From Rhodoferax sp. (lineage in GTDB: Bacteria; Pseudomonadota; Gammaproteobacteria; Burkholderiales; Burkholderiaceae_C): a DNA stretch of 36,430 nt. This document shows, in pieces, positions 15,855-23,750 of the stretch; the stretch's first letter is position 1; the number at the start of each line of letters is the position of its first letter. The position numbers were made by a program, and so were the translations under genes. Below the pieces are notes generated by a model. The model worked only from the letters and a program-made list of their open reading frames with translations. It was not told the origin of the DNA and did no database searches. Location of the stretch: positions 1 through 36,430 of the forward strand of contig JAUXWC010000171.1 of the NCBI GenBank assembly GCA_030685025.1. Direction: 5' to 3'.

Positions 15855-16367
15855 ATGCAAAACGTTCTTAGACCCCGTTGCGTATCCAGATCTGGCGCGG
15901 CGTCACACCGATCCACGCCCCACGCTGTCGCTGTGACCGGCTTGCTTGCCAAGCCCGCGCAGGATTGGGATGCCGGTTATCAATTCGTAGACATGCTGGA
16001 GTCCTTCCGGCCCAGCGGTGGCTTGGCGCGTGGGCCTGAGGTGTTCGCGCTGTTTGCACGCTTGAGCGTGGCGGACGTGGGCACCCTGGCGGGGTGGATC
16101 GTCAATCGCAAAGTGATTTGTTTCGAGTGGCAGGCCCGCATGTGGTTGCCGCTGTTCCAGTTCAATCGCGCCGACATGAGCCCACAAGCGGGTCTGCGTG
16201 ATGTGCTGCAGGTGTTGACCCCGGACTTTGAGCCGTGGCAGTTGGCGCAATGGTTTGCCCGTCCCAACACCGGCCTGTCGGGTCAAAGCCCTTGCGACGC
16301 CTTGGCTGAACAGCCGGTCTCCGTGTTGCGCGCCGCGCGCGCCGACTTGCCCGGGATGACCCACTGA
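15855..16367 (+). CDS. Orphan DUF2384 (Xre/MbcA/ParS)-like protein
   Basis: 170 residues. The C-terminal part, FEPWQLAQWFARPNTGLSGQ then SPCDALAEQPVSVLRAA, resembles the toxin-binding DUF2384 domain (typical pattern W-x-PN-x-x-L-x-G-x-x-P-x-x-x-L). The N-terminal ~40 residues are not recognised and contain no clear HTH. No RES-domain toxin is nearby, so it is not a standard toxin-antitoxin pair. The start at 15855 follows CGGAG with 6-bp spacing; a longer in-frame reading from 15519 overlaps the AOX gene and is rejected. It has its own boxed promoter. Confidence 0.65.
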   Translation: MQNVLRPRCVSRSGAASHRSTPHAVAVTGLLAKPAQDWDAGYQFVDMLESFRPSGGLARGPEVFALFARLSVADVGTLAGWIVNRKVICFEWQARMWLPLFQFNRADMSPQAGLRDVLQVLTPDFEPWQLAQWFARPNTGLSGQSPCDALAEQPVSVLRAARADLPGMTH

Positions 16368-16386
16368 GTCGGCACGCAGTGCCAGT

Positions 16387-16428
16387 GTTCGCCAGCGCAC
16401 AGACCGCATTGAGGCGCACCCTTACGCT
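16387..16428 (+). promoter_or_regulatory. Boxed promoter of the collagen-like lipoprotein group
   Basis: Palindrome GTTCG-CCAG-CGCAC (16387-16400), -35 CAGACC (16400-16405), 17-bp spacer, -10 TACGCT (16423-16428). The palindrome centre (16393.5) is 41.5 bp from a start 7 bp after the -10. Confidence 0.7.
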
Positions 16429-16523
16429 ATATGAAGGCCGAGCCTGATCAGTGTGTTGTGCCGGTTTGCTGGCTGATGGCGTGAATCCACCGGCCCCGAG
16501 TTTTTACTTTCAAAGGATATTCC

Positions 16524-16853
16524 ATGAACCATTCAATTCTGATTGCGACCCTGGTCGCCACCCTCGGCCTGGTCGCTTGTGATCGACCGACGGTTGTCAC
16601 GGTGCCGGTGACACCGGTCGCAGTGCCTGGACCAGCCGGTGCCACTGGTGCCACCGGCGCCACAGGTAACACAGGTAACACAGGTAACACGGGCAGTACT
16701 GGTAACACCGGTAGTCCCGGTGTTGAAGGCATCCCCGGCGCCACCGGTAGCCAAGGCAACCAAGGCAATGATGGCAATCGGGGTGCAACCGGCAGACCCG
16801 GCGATGGCACGACGATCATCATGATGCCTCCCGCTTCGGCGCCGTCACGTTGA
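16524..16853 (+). CDS. Collagen-like Gly-X-Y lipoprotein
   Basis: 109 residues. The signal peptide ends in a lipobox (LGLVAC), followed by a Val/Pro-rich stretch and 20 consecutive Gly-X-Y triplets (GPA, three GAT, three GNT ... GRP, GDG), then a short tail. Such triplets can form a collagen triple helix, so a trimeric surface or periplasmic stalk is likely. The DNA has tandem GGTAACACA-type 9-mers at about 16670-16690, so the repeat number may vary by slippage. AAGGA precedes the ATG. It is the first gene of a probable group with DUF3309 and the phospholipase-like lipoprotein. Confidence 0.85.
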   Translation: MNHSILIATLVATLGLVACDRPTVVTVPVTPVAVPGPAGATGATGATGNTGNTGNTGSTGNTGSPGVEGIPGATGSQGNQGNDGNRGATGRPGDGTTIIMMPPASAPSR

Positions 16854-16884
16854 TCCGTTGACCACGTAACACAAGGAGAAAATC

Positions 16885-17043
16885 ATGAGCTTGGGAACCA
16901 TATTGCTAATCGTTTTGGTCTTGCTGTTGATTGGTGCCATTCCCAGTTGGCCACATAGTCGGGGCTGGGGTTACGGACCCAGTGGCGGTTTGGGCTTGGT
17001 GGTCATCATCGTGCTCGTATTGTTGGTGATGGGGCGGATATGA
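16885..17043 (+). CDS. DUF3309 small membrane protein
   Basis: 52 residues, beginning MSLGTILLIVLVLLLIGAIP, with a central SWPHSRGWGYGPSGG and a second hydrophobic segment LGLVVIIVLVLLVMG. This is the DUF3309 pattern: two membrane helices joined by a Trp/Gly-rich turn. AAGGAG lies 7 bases before the ATG. It sits 31 bp after the collagen-like gene and 34 bp before the phospholipase-like gene, so all three are probably co-transcribed. Function unknown; the family is often stress-induced. Confidence 0.85.
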   Translation: MSLGTILLIVLVLLLIGAIPSWPHSRGWGYGPSGGLGLVVIIVLVLLVMGRI

Positions 17044-17077
17044 GCGTGCGCCGGTCTTTGCCGGCGGGTGATTGAGC

Positions 17078-18460
17078 GTGTCAGTTCGAGGGTTGCTCAG
17101 TATCCTGGCTTTGGCACTGCCATGCCTCACGGCGTGCAGTGCCTTGCCGGTGATCGCGCCTGGACCCTCGCAGCGCGCGGCGTCGTCGGTGCAGTTGGAG
17201 GGCGCGCGCGGCCCCCTGACGAGTGCTCAAAGCAAGGCCATCCTGGACCGGCTGAAGAGCCGTGCGCCGGACACCAGCATCTTTGATCGGCACCTGGCAT
17301 TGGAGGAGGCGATTGTTGGCAGCCCCCTGACCACCGGCAACCAGGTTGTGTTGCTGCAAGACGGCCCGGCCACCTACCAGGCGATGTTCGCCGCCATCAT
17401 GGCGGCCAAGGACCACGTCAACCTGGAGACCTACATCCTGGACGACGATGAGGTCGGCCAGCGCTTCGCGCAGGCACTGATCACCAAGCGCCAGCAAGGG
17501 GTGCAGGTCAACCTGATTCGCGACAGCGTGGGCACGGCCGGCACACCGGCGGCGTTCTTCAAACGCCTGAGCGACAGTGGTATCGAGGTGTTGGAGTTCA
17601 ATCCCATCAATCCACTGGCCGGCGCCAAGGCTTGGTCGCTGAACCAGCGTGACCACCGAAAACTGTTGATCGTGGATGGCAGCACCGCCTTCCTGGGTGG
17701 CATCAACATCAGCAGCGTTTACTCCGGCGGTTCCTTCGGCAAGAGCACCCGGTTGCGCCCCGACGGTGCGCCGGCTTGGCGCGATACCGATCTGCAACTG
17801 CAAGGGCCGGTTGTGGCGGAGCTGCAAAAACTCTTTCTGTCGACCTGGCAGGCCCAGAAAGGCACCCCGGCCGTGGCGCGGAACTACTTCCCGCCGCCGC
17901 AAAACGTCGGCCGCCAGGTTGTGCGGGCGATCGGCAGCGCGCCCGACGAGCCGTTCAGCCTGATCTATGCCACGTTGCTGTCGGCCATCGGCAGCGCCGA
18001 GACCAGCATTCTTCTGACCAACGCCTACTTCGTGCCCGATCCGCAATTGCTGGCGGCGCTTGAACTGGCGGCGCGCCGGGGCGTGGATGTCAAACTGATT
18101 CTGCCCAGCAAGTCGGACTCCCGGCTGGTGTTTCATGCCGGGCGAAGCCATTACACCCAACTGCTGCGCTCGGGTGTGAAGATCTATGAGCGACGCGGGG
18201 TTATTCTGCATTCCAAGACCGCGTTGATCGACGGCGTGTGGGCCACGGTGGGCTCAACCAACCTCGACTGGCGCAGCTTCCTGCACAACTACGAGCTCAA
18301 TGCCGTGGTGTTGGGGACCGAGTTTGGTGCGCAGGTGCGGGCCATGTTTGACAAGGATCTGGCCGCCTCGGACGCCATCACGCTGGAGCAGTGGCGCCGC
18401 CGCGGGCTCGACTCGCGCGCGCAGGAGTGGTTCGCGCGGGTCTGGGAGTACTGGCTGTGA
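17078..18460 (+). CDS. Phospholipase D/cardiolipin synthase-like lipoprotein
   Basis: About 460 residues. Signal peptide with lipobox (ALPCLTAC), then two phospholipase-D domains with HxKxxxxD motifs: HRKLLIVD (followed by FLGGINI) and HSKTALID (followed by ATVGSTNLD). Enzymes with two HKD motifs transfer phosphatidyl groups and include the ClsA/B/C cardiolipin synthases. Here the protein is predicted to be anchored in the envelope as a lipoprotein. GTG 17078 is chosen because GGCGGG lies 9 bases upstream; TTG 17072 is possible. No terminator is seen between it and the DUF3309 gene. Confidence 0.88.
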   Translation: MSVRGLLSILALALPCLTACSALPVIAPGPSQRAASSVQLEGARGPLTSAQSKAILDRLKSRAPDTSIFDRHLALEEAIVGSPLTTGNQVVLLQDGPATYQAMFAAIMAAKDHVNLETYILDDDEVGQRFAQALITKRQQGVQVNLIRDSVGTAGTPAAFFKRLSDSGIEVLEFNPINPLAGAKAWSLNQRDHRKLLIVDGSTAFLGGINISSVYSGGSFGKSTRLRPDGAPAWRDTDLQLQGPVVAELQKLFLSTWQAQKGTPAVARNYFPPPQNVGRQVVRAIGSAPDEPFSLIYATLLSAIGSAETSILLTNAYFVPDPQLLAALELAARRGVDVKLILPSKSDSRLVFHAGRSHYTQLLRSGVKIYERRGVILHSKTALIDGVWATVGSTNLDWRSFLHNYELNAVVLGTEFGAQVRAMFDKDLAASDAITLEQWRRRGLDSRAQEWFARVWEYWL

Positions 18461-18488
18461 GCCGGCGTCGACCGACGTGGGTGTGAAT

Positions 18489-18530
18489 GTACGTTGGCGT
18501 ACCGAACTGTCCGCTGAAACGGGTTCAAAT
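18489..18530 (+). promoter_or_regulatory. Possible boxed promoter of the 18609 gene
   Basis: Perfect palindrome GTACG-TTGG-CGTAC (18489-18502), -35 CCGAAC (18502-18507), 17-bp spacer, -10 TCAAAT (18525-18530). The spacing is right but both hexamers are poor, so this is the weakest listed member. Confidence 0.35.
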
Positions 18531-18608
18531 TGGCTTCAGGCTGCCGGGCGATCCAACGGTGCCTGACTTGCAGACCTTGCAGAAACGTTAAATACGGAAA
18601 GCGCTCAC

Positions 18609-19064
18609 ATGATCCGACTTGCCTCTGACCCGACCCCGTGGGTCAAAGATCTCAGATGGACAACGCCTAGCCGGGTTGGGTACGCTCAATCCAGAGGTGT
18701 CGTGGCAACTGCGCGACTGACTGCGATCGATTTCAGCGCGGCGGTAGCGCCGACCACGCCGGCGACATCCACTGTAGTAGTGGCTCCGGCGGGGACGCCC
18801 GACATGACGGTCAGCGAGGACTGGGACCTGCTGTTCTGTGCCGTCTTGGACCGGCTCAGGTTGACGGTTGGCGCCGACGCGCAGGCCGCGTCAGCGCCAG
18901 AGCAAATTGCGCCGGTGGGTCTTGCATCGGTTCGGGTGACCGTGCTGGAGTGCGTGCAGGCGCTCGACCTACTGCACGCGGCCTTGCTGCGTCAGCGCAA
19001 TCGTTGCGAGTCTCTCGTCGAACCGGATGGTCACGCCGGGGTTGGTGAGGCGCCCGCAGCCTGA
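18609..19064 (+). CDS. Hypothetical protein
   Basis: 151 residues, unrecognised. The C-terminal part from about residue 67 (MTVSEDWDLLFCAVLDRLRL, later RVTVLECVQALDLLHAALL) looks like a folded helical domain; the first ~60 residues are Ala/Thr/Val-rich and may be unstructured. GGAAAG precedes the ATG. An internal start at 18807 would give only the helical part. Its 3' end overlaps the convergent gene at 19031 by 34 bases. A possible boxed promoter lies upstream. Confidence 0.5.
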   Translation: MIRLASDPTPWVKDLRWTTPSRVGYAQSRGVVATARLTAIDFSAAVAPTTPATSTVVVAPAGTPDMTVSEDWDLLFCAVLDRLRLTVGADAQAASAPEQIAPVGLASVRVTVLECVQALDLLHAALLRQRNRCESLVEPDGHAGVGEAPAA

Positions 19065-19591
19065 TTCGGCACTTGGCCGGTGGCAGCGGTCGAGTTTGGT
19101 TCGGGTGACTTGGGCGCGAAAGCCGCCACCAGCGCCATCAATGCGAGCGGTGAAGTCAAGGTCTTGAGCAAGGACGTGAGCTGCGGCAGCACTCCGGCGG
19201 GGGGTGCCGGTGTCCTGCGCAGCCACCGCCACGGGCGACTGACCACGATCAGGGCGCCAAGGGTGGCAGCGCCCAGCACCAGGACCAGTGGATGGCGCTT
19301 GGCTACCGGTTGCACCATGGCATCGATCGCCTCGGCGGCGAGCACAGTGGGCACGCGCCACGGATGCTGCGCCCACCAGCCATTGAGGAGGTCGACCACG
19401 ATGTTGAGGCCGGGAACCGACTTGAGACGTTCAAGCCACGCCAGTGCGGGCGTTGCAGCGCGTGCCGTGACGCCGCCATTTTGGGGCGACGCTTGGCGAC
19501 CCTGCATGGCCAGGCGCAGACGCTGTCGCGAGAGCGCCAATCGGTCCGCAGCGGCTGCGATGCGTTGCGAAGTTGCGGCGATGTCATTCAT
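19031..19591 (-). CDS. YqjK-like protein
   Basis: 186 residues. The N-terminal segment MNDIAATSQRIAAAADRLAL followed by SRQRLRLAMQ resembles the short Arg/Ala-rich YqjK family; one hydrophobic helix (LVLVLGAATLGALIVVS) lies in the middle and another near the C-terminus. The position supports the call: it follows the YqjE-like and DUF883 genes, as in the yqjDEK order of enterobacteria. The start at 19591 overlaps the YqjE-like stop (19588) by 4 bases. It is longer than E. coli YqjK, so the tail may be lineage-specific. Confidence 0.65.
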   Translation of the reverse strand: MNDIAATSQRIAAAADRLALSRQRLRLAMQGRQASPQNGGVTARAATPALAWLERLKSVPGLNIVVDLLNGWWAQHPWRVPTVLAAEAIDAMVQPVAKRHPLVLVLGAATLGALIVVSRPWRWLRRTPAPPAGVLPQLTSLLKTLTSPLALMALVAAFAPKSPEPNSTAATGQVPNQAAGASPTPA

Positions 19592-19971
19592 GGCGCGCCC
19601 ACTTCGCGTAGCACGGCCAGGTCGGCTTCCCATTGCTGGCGCACGTTGTCAAAGCTCCTGGGAGGACCGGTGGGGCGAAGCGCCAACAGGCACCAACCGG
19701 CCAGCGCGAGCGGCAGCAACGGTGCGACCAACAGGGCCCACGGCGCCTGCATCTGTATGGCCGGAATGACGGCCCACAGCATGAATGCCACGCCTGCCAG
19801 GGCGACGGCGACGCAGAGCGAACATAACGCGGCCAGCCGTAGCGTGGCCTGGCGTTTCCACACCGAGGAAACGCGTTCAAACTCCTGACTCACCAGCTCG
19901 GTGTAGCCTTGAGCGTGCTGCGCCAGCAATTCGGGTTGCGTGGCGATCAGCCTAAACAGGGGATGCAGCAT
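19588..19971 (-). CDS. YqjE-like (phage holin superfamily) membrane protein
   Basis: 127 residues. Two adjacent hydrophobic helices (LAALCSLCVAVALAGVAFML and ALLVAPLLPLALAGWCLLAL) follow a charged amphipathic start and precede a charged tail. This is the topology of YqjE/holin 3-6 family inner-membrane proteins. It is second in a yqjD-yqjE-yqjK-like series and overlaps the next gene by 4 bases. Function in the cell is not established; the trio is usually linked to stationary phase and envelope stress. Confidence 0.75.
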   Translation of the reverse strand: MLHPLFRLIATQPELLAQHAQGYTELVSQEFERVSSVWKRQATLRLAALCSLCVAVALAGVAFMLWAVIPAIQMQAPWALLVAPLLPLALAGWCLLALRPTGPPRSFDNVRQQWEADLAVLREVGAP

Positions 19972-20024
19972 GGCAAGGGCGGATGTCGGGGAGGTCGCGC
20001 GGCGCTCTGGCGTGGAACAGTTGG

Positions 20025-20405
20025 CTAGTTGCGACCGCGCGAATGGCTCACCAGGCTGATCATGGCCATCAGCGCGGCGCCGGTGGCGGCGGCAATCAGG
20101 ATGGACTTGACCGGTTCTTCCTTGATGTAGTTTACGGTGCCGTTGGAAGCGCTCTGAAATCGCTCCTGCAAGTGATGCGAAGCGTCACGCACGCCGTCAA
20201 GGCCGCGCTGTGCCAGCGCACTCGCCCGCTCGGAGGCGTGATCCAGCATGGGTGCGGCCTGATGACGAATGCCTTGGACGGTGCCGGCCAGACCGTCCAG
20301 CGCGTCGTTGGTGACCCGTTGGGTTGACCTGATGGCGTTGTCGGCCGACTGGGCAGCTTGGTCGGCAAGGTTGTGAGATGGTGTGAGGGAGGATGGGGTC
20401 AGCAT
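20025..20405 (-). CDS. ElaB/YqjD-like DUF883 membrane-anchored protein
   Basis: 126 residues. A long amphipathic region (NLADQAAQSADNAIRSTQRV onward) ends in a C-terminal membrane helix and basic tail (ILIAAATGAALMAMISLVSH then SRGRN), with the family signature YIKEEPVKSILIA before the helix. E. coli relatives anchor ribosomes to the inner membrane in stationary phase. AGGAAA lies upstream of the ATG at 20405; longer starts would cover the DUF1328 gene region and are rejected. It heads the YqjD/E/K-like series. Confidence 0.85.
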   Translation of the reverse strand: MLTPSSLTPSHNLADQAAQSADNAIRSTQRVTNDALDGLAGTVQGIRHQAAPMLDHASERASALAQRGLDGVRDASHHLQERFQSASNGTVNYIKEEPVKSILIAAATGAALMAMISLVSHSRGRN

Positions 20406-20487
20406 GGTTTTTCCTAGTTGGAGTGATGAAAACGGGGTGAGTCGTGGCGCGCTGGCACCGCAGCCAGTGTGAGCCAGGAGGTGGTCT

Positions 20488-20652
20488 TCAACCCTTTCGG
20501 ACCAAGCCGAAAAGGAAGGTGGCGATGGCCAGGACGATGAACACCAGGAACAGAATCTGTCCGATGCCGACCGCGCTGGCAGCGATGCCGCCGAAGCCGA
20601 ACAGCGCGGCGATGAGGGCAATAACGAAGAAGACGATGGCGTAGTGCAGCAT
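20488..20652 (-). CDS. DUF1328 (YtjA-like) small membrane protein
   Basis: 54 residues, starting [20 protein letters not shown] with the typical [15 protein letters not shown] middle and a second hydrophobic helix ending FGLVRKG. This matches the DUF1328/YtjA family closely in length and motif. AGGAG lies 8 bases before the ATG. It is 82 bp upstream of the DUF883 gene in the same direction and may be co-transcribed. Function unknown; the family is stress-associated. Confidence 0.9.
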   Translation of the reverse strand: MLHYAIVFFVIALIAALFGFGGIAASAVGIGQILFLVFIVLAIATFLFGLVRKG

Positions 20653-20848
20653 GGTTTGGCTCCTGGTGGTTGAGACGGGTTGGCTCGGGGTGAATCGGGT
20701 TCGCCAGCGCAACGCGCTGCGACGGATTCAGTGTCACCCGGCCCGGCGCTCTTGACGATAGGTCCCGTCGCCGAATACCTGTCGGGGGAGCGGGCGATCT
20801 TGCGTAGGACGGCGCCGACAGCGCGGCGCGACAGTGCTCGACCGAGTG
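20653..20848. other. Intergenic region with a degenerate palindrome
   Basis: No gene is seen. TTGCG-CTGG-CGAAC (minus strand, 20699-20712) resembles the shared box upstream of DUF1328, but no acceptable -35/-10 pair follows at the standard distance. Confidence 0.4.
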
Positions 20849-22216
20849 TCAGGGTGCGCTCGTCGCAGCGACCGTTGCCGACGCCAGCGTAGCCCGAATC
20901 TCGGTGCCTTGACCGGGCGCGGACAATACTGTCAGCGTGCCGCCTTGTGCCTCGACACGATAACGCATGCCGACCAGACCATAAGCAGAGCTTCGCATCG
21001 CCTGTGTGTCGAAGCCGATTCCGTCGTCACGAACCGATATCTCCACCTTGCCGTCGCGCTCGGTCAGCTTCACCCACACCTGCTGCGCACGGGCGTACTT
21101 GGAGATGTTGGTGATGGCCTCTTGCACAAGGCGGTACACCATCAGTTCAGCAGTCGGATCGAGCTGCACCGGCTCCAGCGCGCAGTGCCCCGCAACGCCG
21201 GTTTGCCCGGCGAACTCGCCGACCAGGATTTCCAGCGTGGCGACCAACCCCAGGTTACTCAGGGAGGATGGTCTCAAGTCTTCGATGATGCGTCGCCCCA
21301 GCGCGATGGAGCTGTTAAGAGTGCTTACCAGGTGAGCCAGCAACTCCAGCGCTTGGGGTGCCTGGCTGCCGATGCGCGACTTGATGCGCGCTGCGTCGAG
21401 TTTGGCCGAGGTGAGCAGCGCGCCCAAGTCGTCGTGCAGGTTGCGCGCCAGGCGATGGCGCTCGTCTTCGCGGGCGGTTTGCAGGTGGTGGGCCAATTCG
21501 GTCAACTGCGCCGTGCGCAGACCAACTTCAAGTTCCAAGCGATCACGTTCCGTTTGGGCGCGGTTTCTGAGTTCGAGTTGATGCCGCTCCACGGCGACGC
21601 TCTGTCGCAGGTAAAGGAACAGCGCCAGCAAGCTGATGGCGCTCAGGGCCGTTACGCCGAGGCGGCTGAGCATCAGCGTCTGGTAAATGTCGTTTCGGCT
21701 GCGTTCAACATTGCGCGTCTCGTGCGCCAGAAGTTGGTTGCCAATCTGCGAAATGGCATCCATCTTCTCCTTGTCAATGCCGCTCAGGACCAACTCCGAC
21801 GCGTTGCGGGCACTGCCCGCGTCCTGCAGTCGGATGGCCTCGGCCAGGATCGACAACTTGGCATCGGTCAAGGTTCGCAGCTTGTCGAGTAGTTCGCGTG
21901 AAGCCGGATCCTGGGCGCTGTAGTAGTGCTCCAAGAAGTTGAAAGACTCCGCAATTCGTGAAACGGCGGTGCGGTAGGGTGGCAGGTAGTCCTCGCGCTT
22001 GGTCAGCAGGTAGCCGCGCTGACCAGTTTCGGCGTTCAACAGGCTGTGCTGCAATTCCCTGATGGTGGTGCGTGCCTGTTGTATGGCGCTCAGGTTGTCC
22101 AATGAGCCAACCGATTGCCAATAAGAGCCTTCGCTGACAAACATCATGGCGGTGCTGGCAAGGCACGCCAGGGGGAACACAAACGGACTGCGCTTGACGA
22201 TCGTGAGTACACCCAT
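20849..22216 (-). CDS. CHASE3-type sensor histidine kinase (NarL-group)
   Basis: 455 residues. A first membrane helix (about 12-29), a periplasmic helical CHASE3-like domain with LLNAETGQRGYLLT, a second helix (about 185-207), a coiled linker, then HisKA_3 with phospho-acceptor in LARNLHDDLGAL and an HATPase_c domain (DDGIGF, YGLVGMRYRVEAQGG). It probably phosphorylates the divergent LuxR-type regulator at 22273. Start 22216 has GGGGAG 8 bases upstream; the ATG six bases earlier is only 2 bases from it. Confidence 0.9.
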   Translation of the reverse strand: MGVLTIVKRSPFVFPLACLASTAMMFVSEGSYWQSVGSLDNLSAIQQARTTIRELQHSLLNAETGQRGYLLTKREDYLPPYRTAVSRIAESFNFLEHYYSAQDPASRELLDKLRTLTDAKLSILAEAIRLQDAGSARNASELVLSGIDKEKMDAISQIGNQLLAHETRNVERSRNDIYQTLMLSRLGVTALSAISLLALFLYLRQSVAVERHQLELRNRAQTERDRLELEVGLRTAQLTELAHHLQTAREDERHRLARNLHDDLGALLTSAKLDAARIKSRIGSQAPQALELLAHLVSTLNSSIALGRRIIEDLRPSSLSNLGLVATLEILVGEFAGQTGVAGHCALEPVQLDPTAELMVYRLVQEAITNISKYARAQQVWVKLTERDGKVEISVRDDGIGFDTQAMRSSAYGLVGMRYRVEAQGGTLTVLSAPGQGTEIRATLASATVAATSAP

Positions 22217-22272
22217 GTTCATTGCTCCCCTGAAAGTGTGGGATCATCCGCGCAGGAGGGATGCCCGAGACC

Positions 22273-22905
22273 ATGATTCGAATTGCCATTGTTGACGACC
22301 ACGCGATGGTTCGTGCCGGTTTGCGTCAGTTCTTCTCCGATCAGGCTGACTTTGTCGTGGTCGCGGAAGCCGCCAATGGGCGCGACGCCCTCGACATTGT
22401 GCGTAGGGGTGAAGTCGATGTGATCATCTTGGATATCTCCATGCCGGGCCACAGCGGGGTGGACGCCTTGGCTGCCATTAGGGCCAGAGCACCTGATTTG
22501 CCGGTATTGATACTGAGTGGTTTTGCCGAGCAGCACTACGCCACCACGCTGTTGCGACAGGGCGCCAGCGGCTACCTGAACAAGGACTGCGATCCGGAGG
22601 AAATCGTCAAGGCGATTCGTACCGTGCACCGTGGGCGCAAGTACATCACCGCGGGCGTGGCCGAACTGCTGGCCGACGGTTTGGGTGGGGGGGGCGACAA
22701 ACCACTTCATGAGACCCTGTCGGAGCGCGAGCTGCAAGTCTTTCTGCGCTTGGCCAAAGGCGAAACGGTTGGGCACATTGCGGTCAGTATGTCCCTTAGC
22801 ATCAAGACGATCAGCACCTTTCGCACCCGCGTGATGGAGAAGATGAAGCTTGAGTCGAACAGCGACTTGACCTACTACGCACTCAAGAACGGACTGATTC
22901 AATAG
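22273..22905 (+). CDS. NarL/LuxR-family response regulator
   Basis: 210 residues. Receiver domain with DD at 8-9, phospho-acceptor Asp54 (IILDISMPGHSG), conserved Lys in YLNKD, then a LuxR helix-turn-helix (LSERELQVFLRLAKGETVGH). It is the natural partner of the divergent kinase; the two genes start only 56 bp apart, too close for two independent large promoters. Start 22273 fits the family N-terminus MIRIAIVDDH; the ATG at 22261 is only 1 base from AGGAGG, while 22273 is 13 bases from it, so the exact start is open. Confidence 0.92.
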   Translation: MIRIAIVDDHAMVRAGLRQFFSDQADFVVVAEAANGRDALDIVRRGEVDVIILDISMPGHSGVDALAAIRARAPDLPVLILSGFAEQHYATTLLRQGASGYLNKDCDPEEIVKAIRTVHRGRKYITAGVAELLADGLGGGGDKPLHETLSERELQVFLRLAKGETVGHIAVSMSLSIKTISTFRTRVMEKMKLESNSDLTYYALKNGLIQ

Positions 22906-22910
22906 CGGTT

Positions 22911-23312
22911 TCAGGTCAGGGCGCCGTGGCCGGTTTCGACATCGGCCAGTCGTGCGCAATACAGAATCAGCGCCTCGATCTCGTTGGACTTGTCGAACAC
23001 CTGGTCCGCCCCCAGCCCCAGGCATTTACGCCGCATGTCGGGCGTGGCGTAGTTGCTCAGCACCACCATATTGCGCCGCGGCGCCAAGGCGTTGACGGCT
23101 CGCAGCACACCCAGGCCGGAGCCGGTCTTGAGGAAGATGTCGACGATGACCAGATCAAAGTGATGGTCCGGCTGCGTCAACCATTGCACGGCTGTGGCTT
23201 CATCTTCAGCGGTGCCGACTACCTCGATTGGGCCGAGTTCCTCCAGGGCGGCGATCAGGCTCTCGCGAATAACCGCGCTGTCTTCCACGAGATAGGTCTT
23301 GAGCGGATGCAT
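22911..23312 (-). CDS. Single-domain receiver protein
   Basis: 133 residues, a stand-alone CheY-like receiver: acidic pair ED at 10-11, phospho-acceptor Asp58 in LVIVDIFLKTGSG, Ser in VVLSNYAT, conserved Lys in VFDKSNE. It has no output domain, so it may act as a phosphate sink, by protein contact, or in competition with the adjacent LuxR regulator. It is convergent with that gene, with 5 bp between stop codons. Confidence 0.88.
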   Translation of the reverse strand: MHPLKTYLVEDSAVIRESLIAALEELGPIEVVGTAEDEATAVQWLTQPDHHFDLVIVDIFLKTGSGLGVLRAVNALAPRRNMVVLSNYATPDMRRKCLGLGADQVFDKSNEIEALILYCARLADVETGHGALT

Positions 23313-23750
23313 GGTCTCTGGTACTTCGTTCTTGGCGTGTCGAGCAAGGATCTCTCAGCTGGCGTGATCGAGTTGGCGGCTGCCTCGGGTAATGCGCTTG
23401 GATTGGCCACGGCGCACGGACTGGGCGCAAGTCCTGTGCCGTAGTATGCCTTGACCCGCACGCCGTCGCCATTGGTGGTGGGCGCGTCCGGGTGTGGGAA
23501 TAGTCCTACGTCGCGCAACGCGGCAAGTGCGCGCCACGGGCAGATGTCGGCCCCCGGCTTGCCGAGGCCGCGTGCGCATGGCGCCCACTTGAAAGCTGCG
23601 CCAAGGGCCGCTGGCGTAGGACACTGACTACCGCGATTGACGGCGCTGTCCGCTGTGCGCCAGACGGGCGGCGTTTGATACTTGGGCTACTACACGATTG
23701 CCGTCGTTTCCGAGTGGCATCGGTACCAATCACCTCTTTAGGAGACAGCG
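23313..23750. other. Gene-free intergenic region
   Basis: 438 bp between the receiver gene start and the crystallin gene start. No supported coding sequence is seen. Near 23648-23665 the sequence GTCCGCTGTGCGCCAGAC partly resembles the shared promoter box, but no matching -10 follows at 17 bp. Confidence 0.4.

Noticed and set aside
17081-18211. 376-codon minus-strand frame opposite the phospholipase-D gene
   Set aside because: Antisense to an intact two-HKD enzyme; no recognisable motif.
20699-20712. Palindrome upstream of DUF1328 as a further boxed promoter
   Set aside because: The left half is degenerate and neither -35 nor -10 fits at the fixed distance.
23648-23700. Possible boxed promoter before the crystallin gene
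   Set aside because: Only half of the palindrome is present and the nearest -10-like sequence is 3-4 bp too far.
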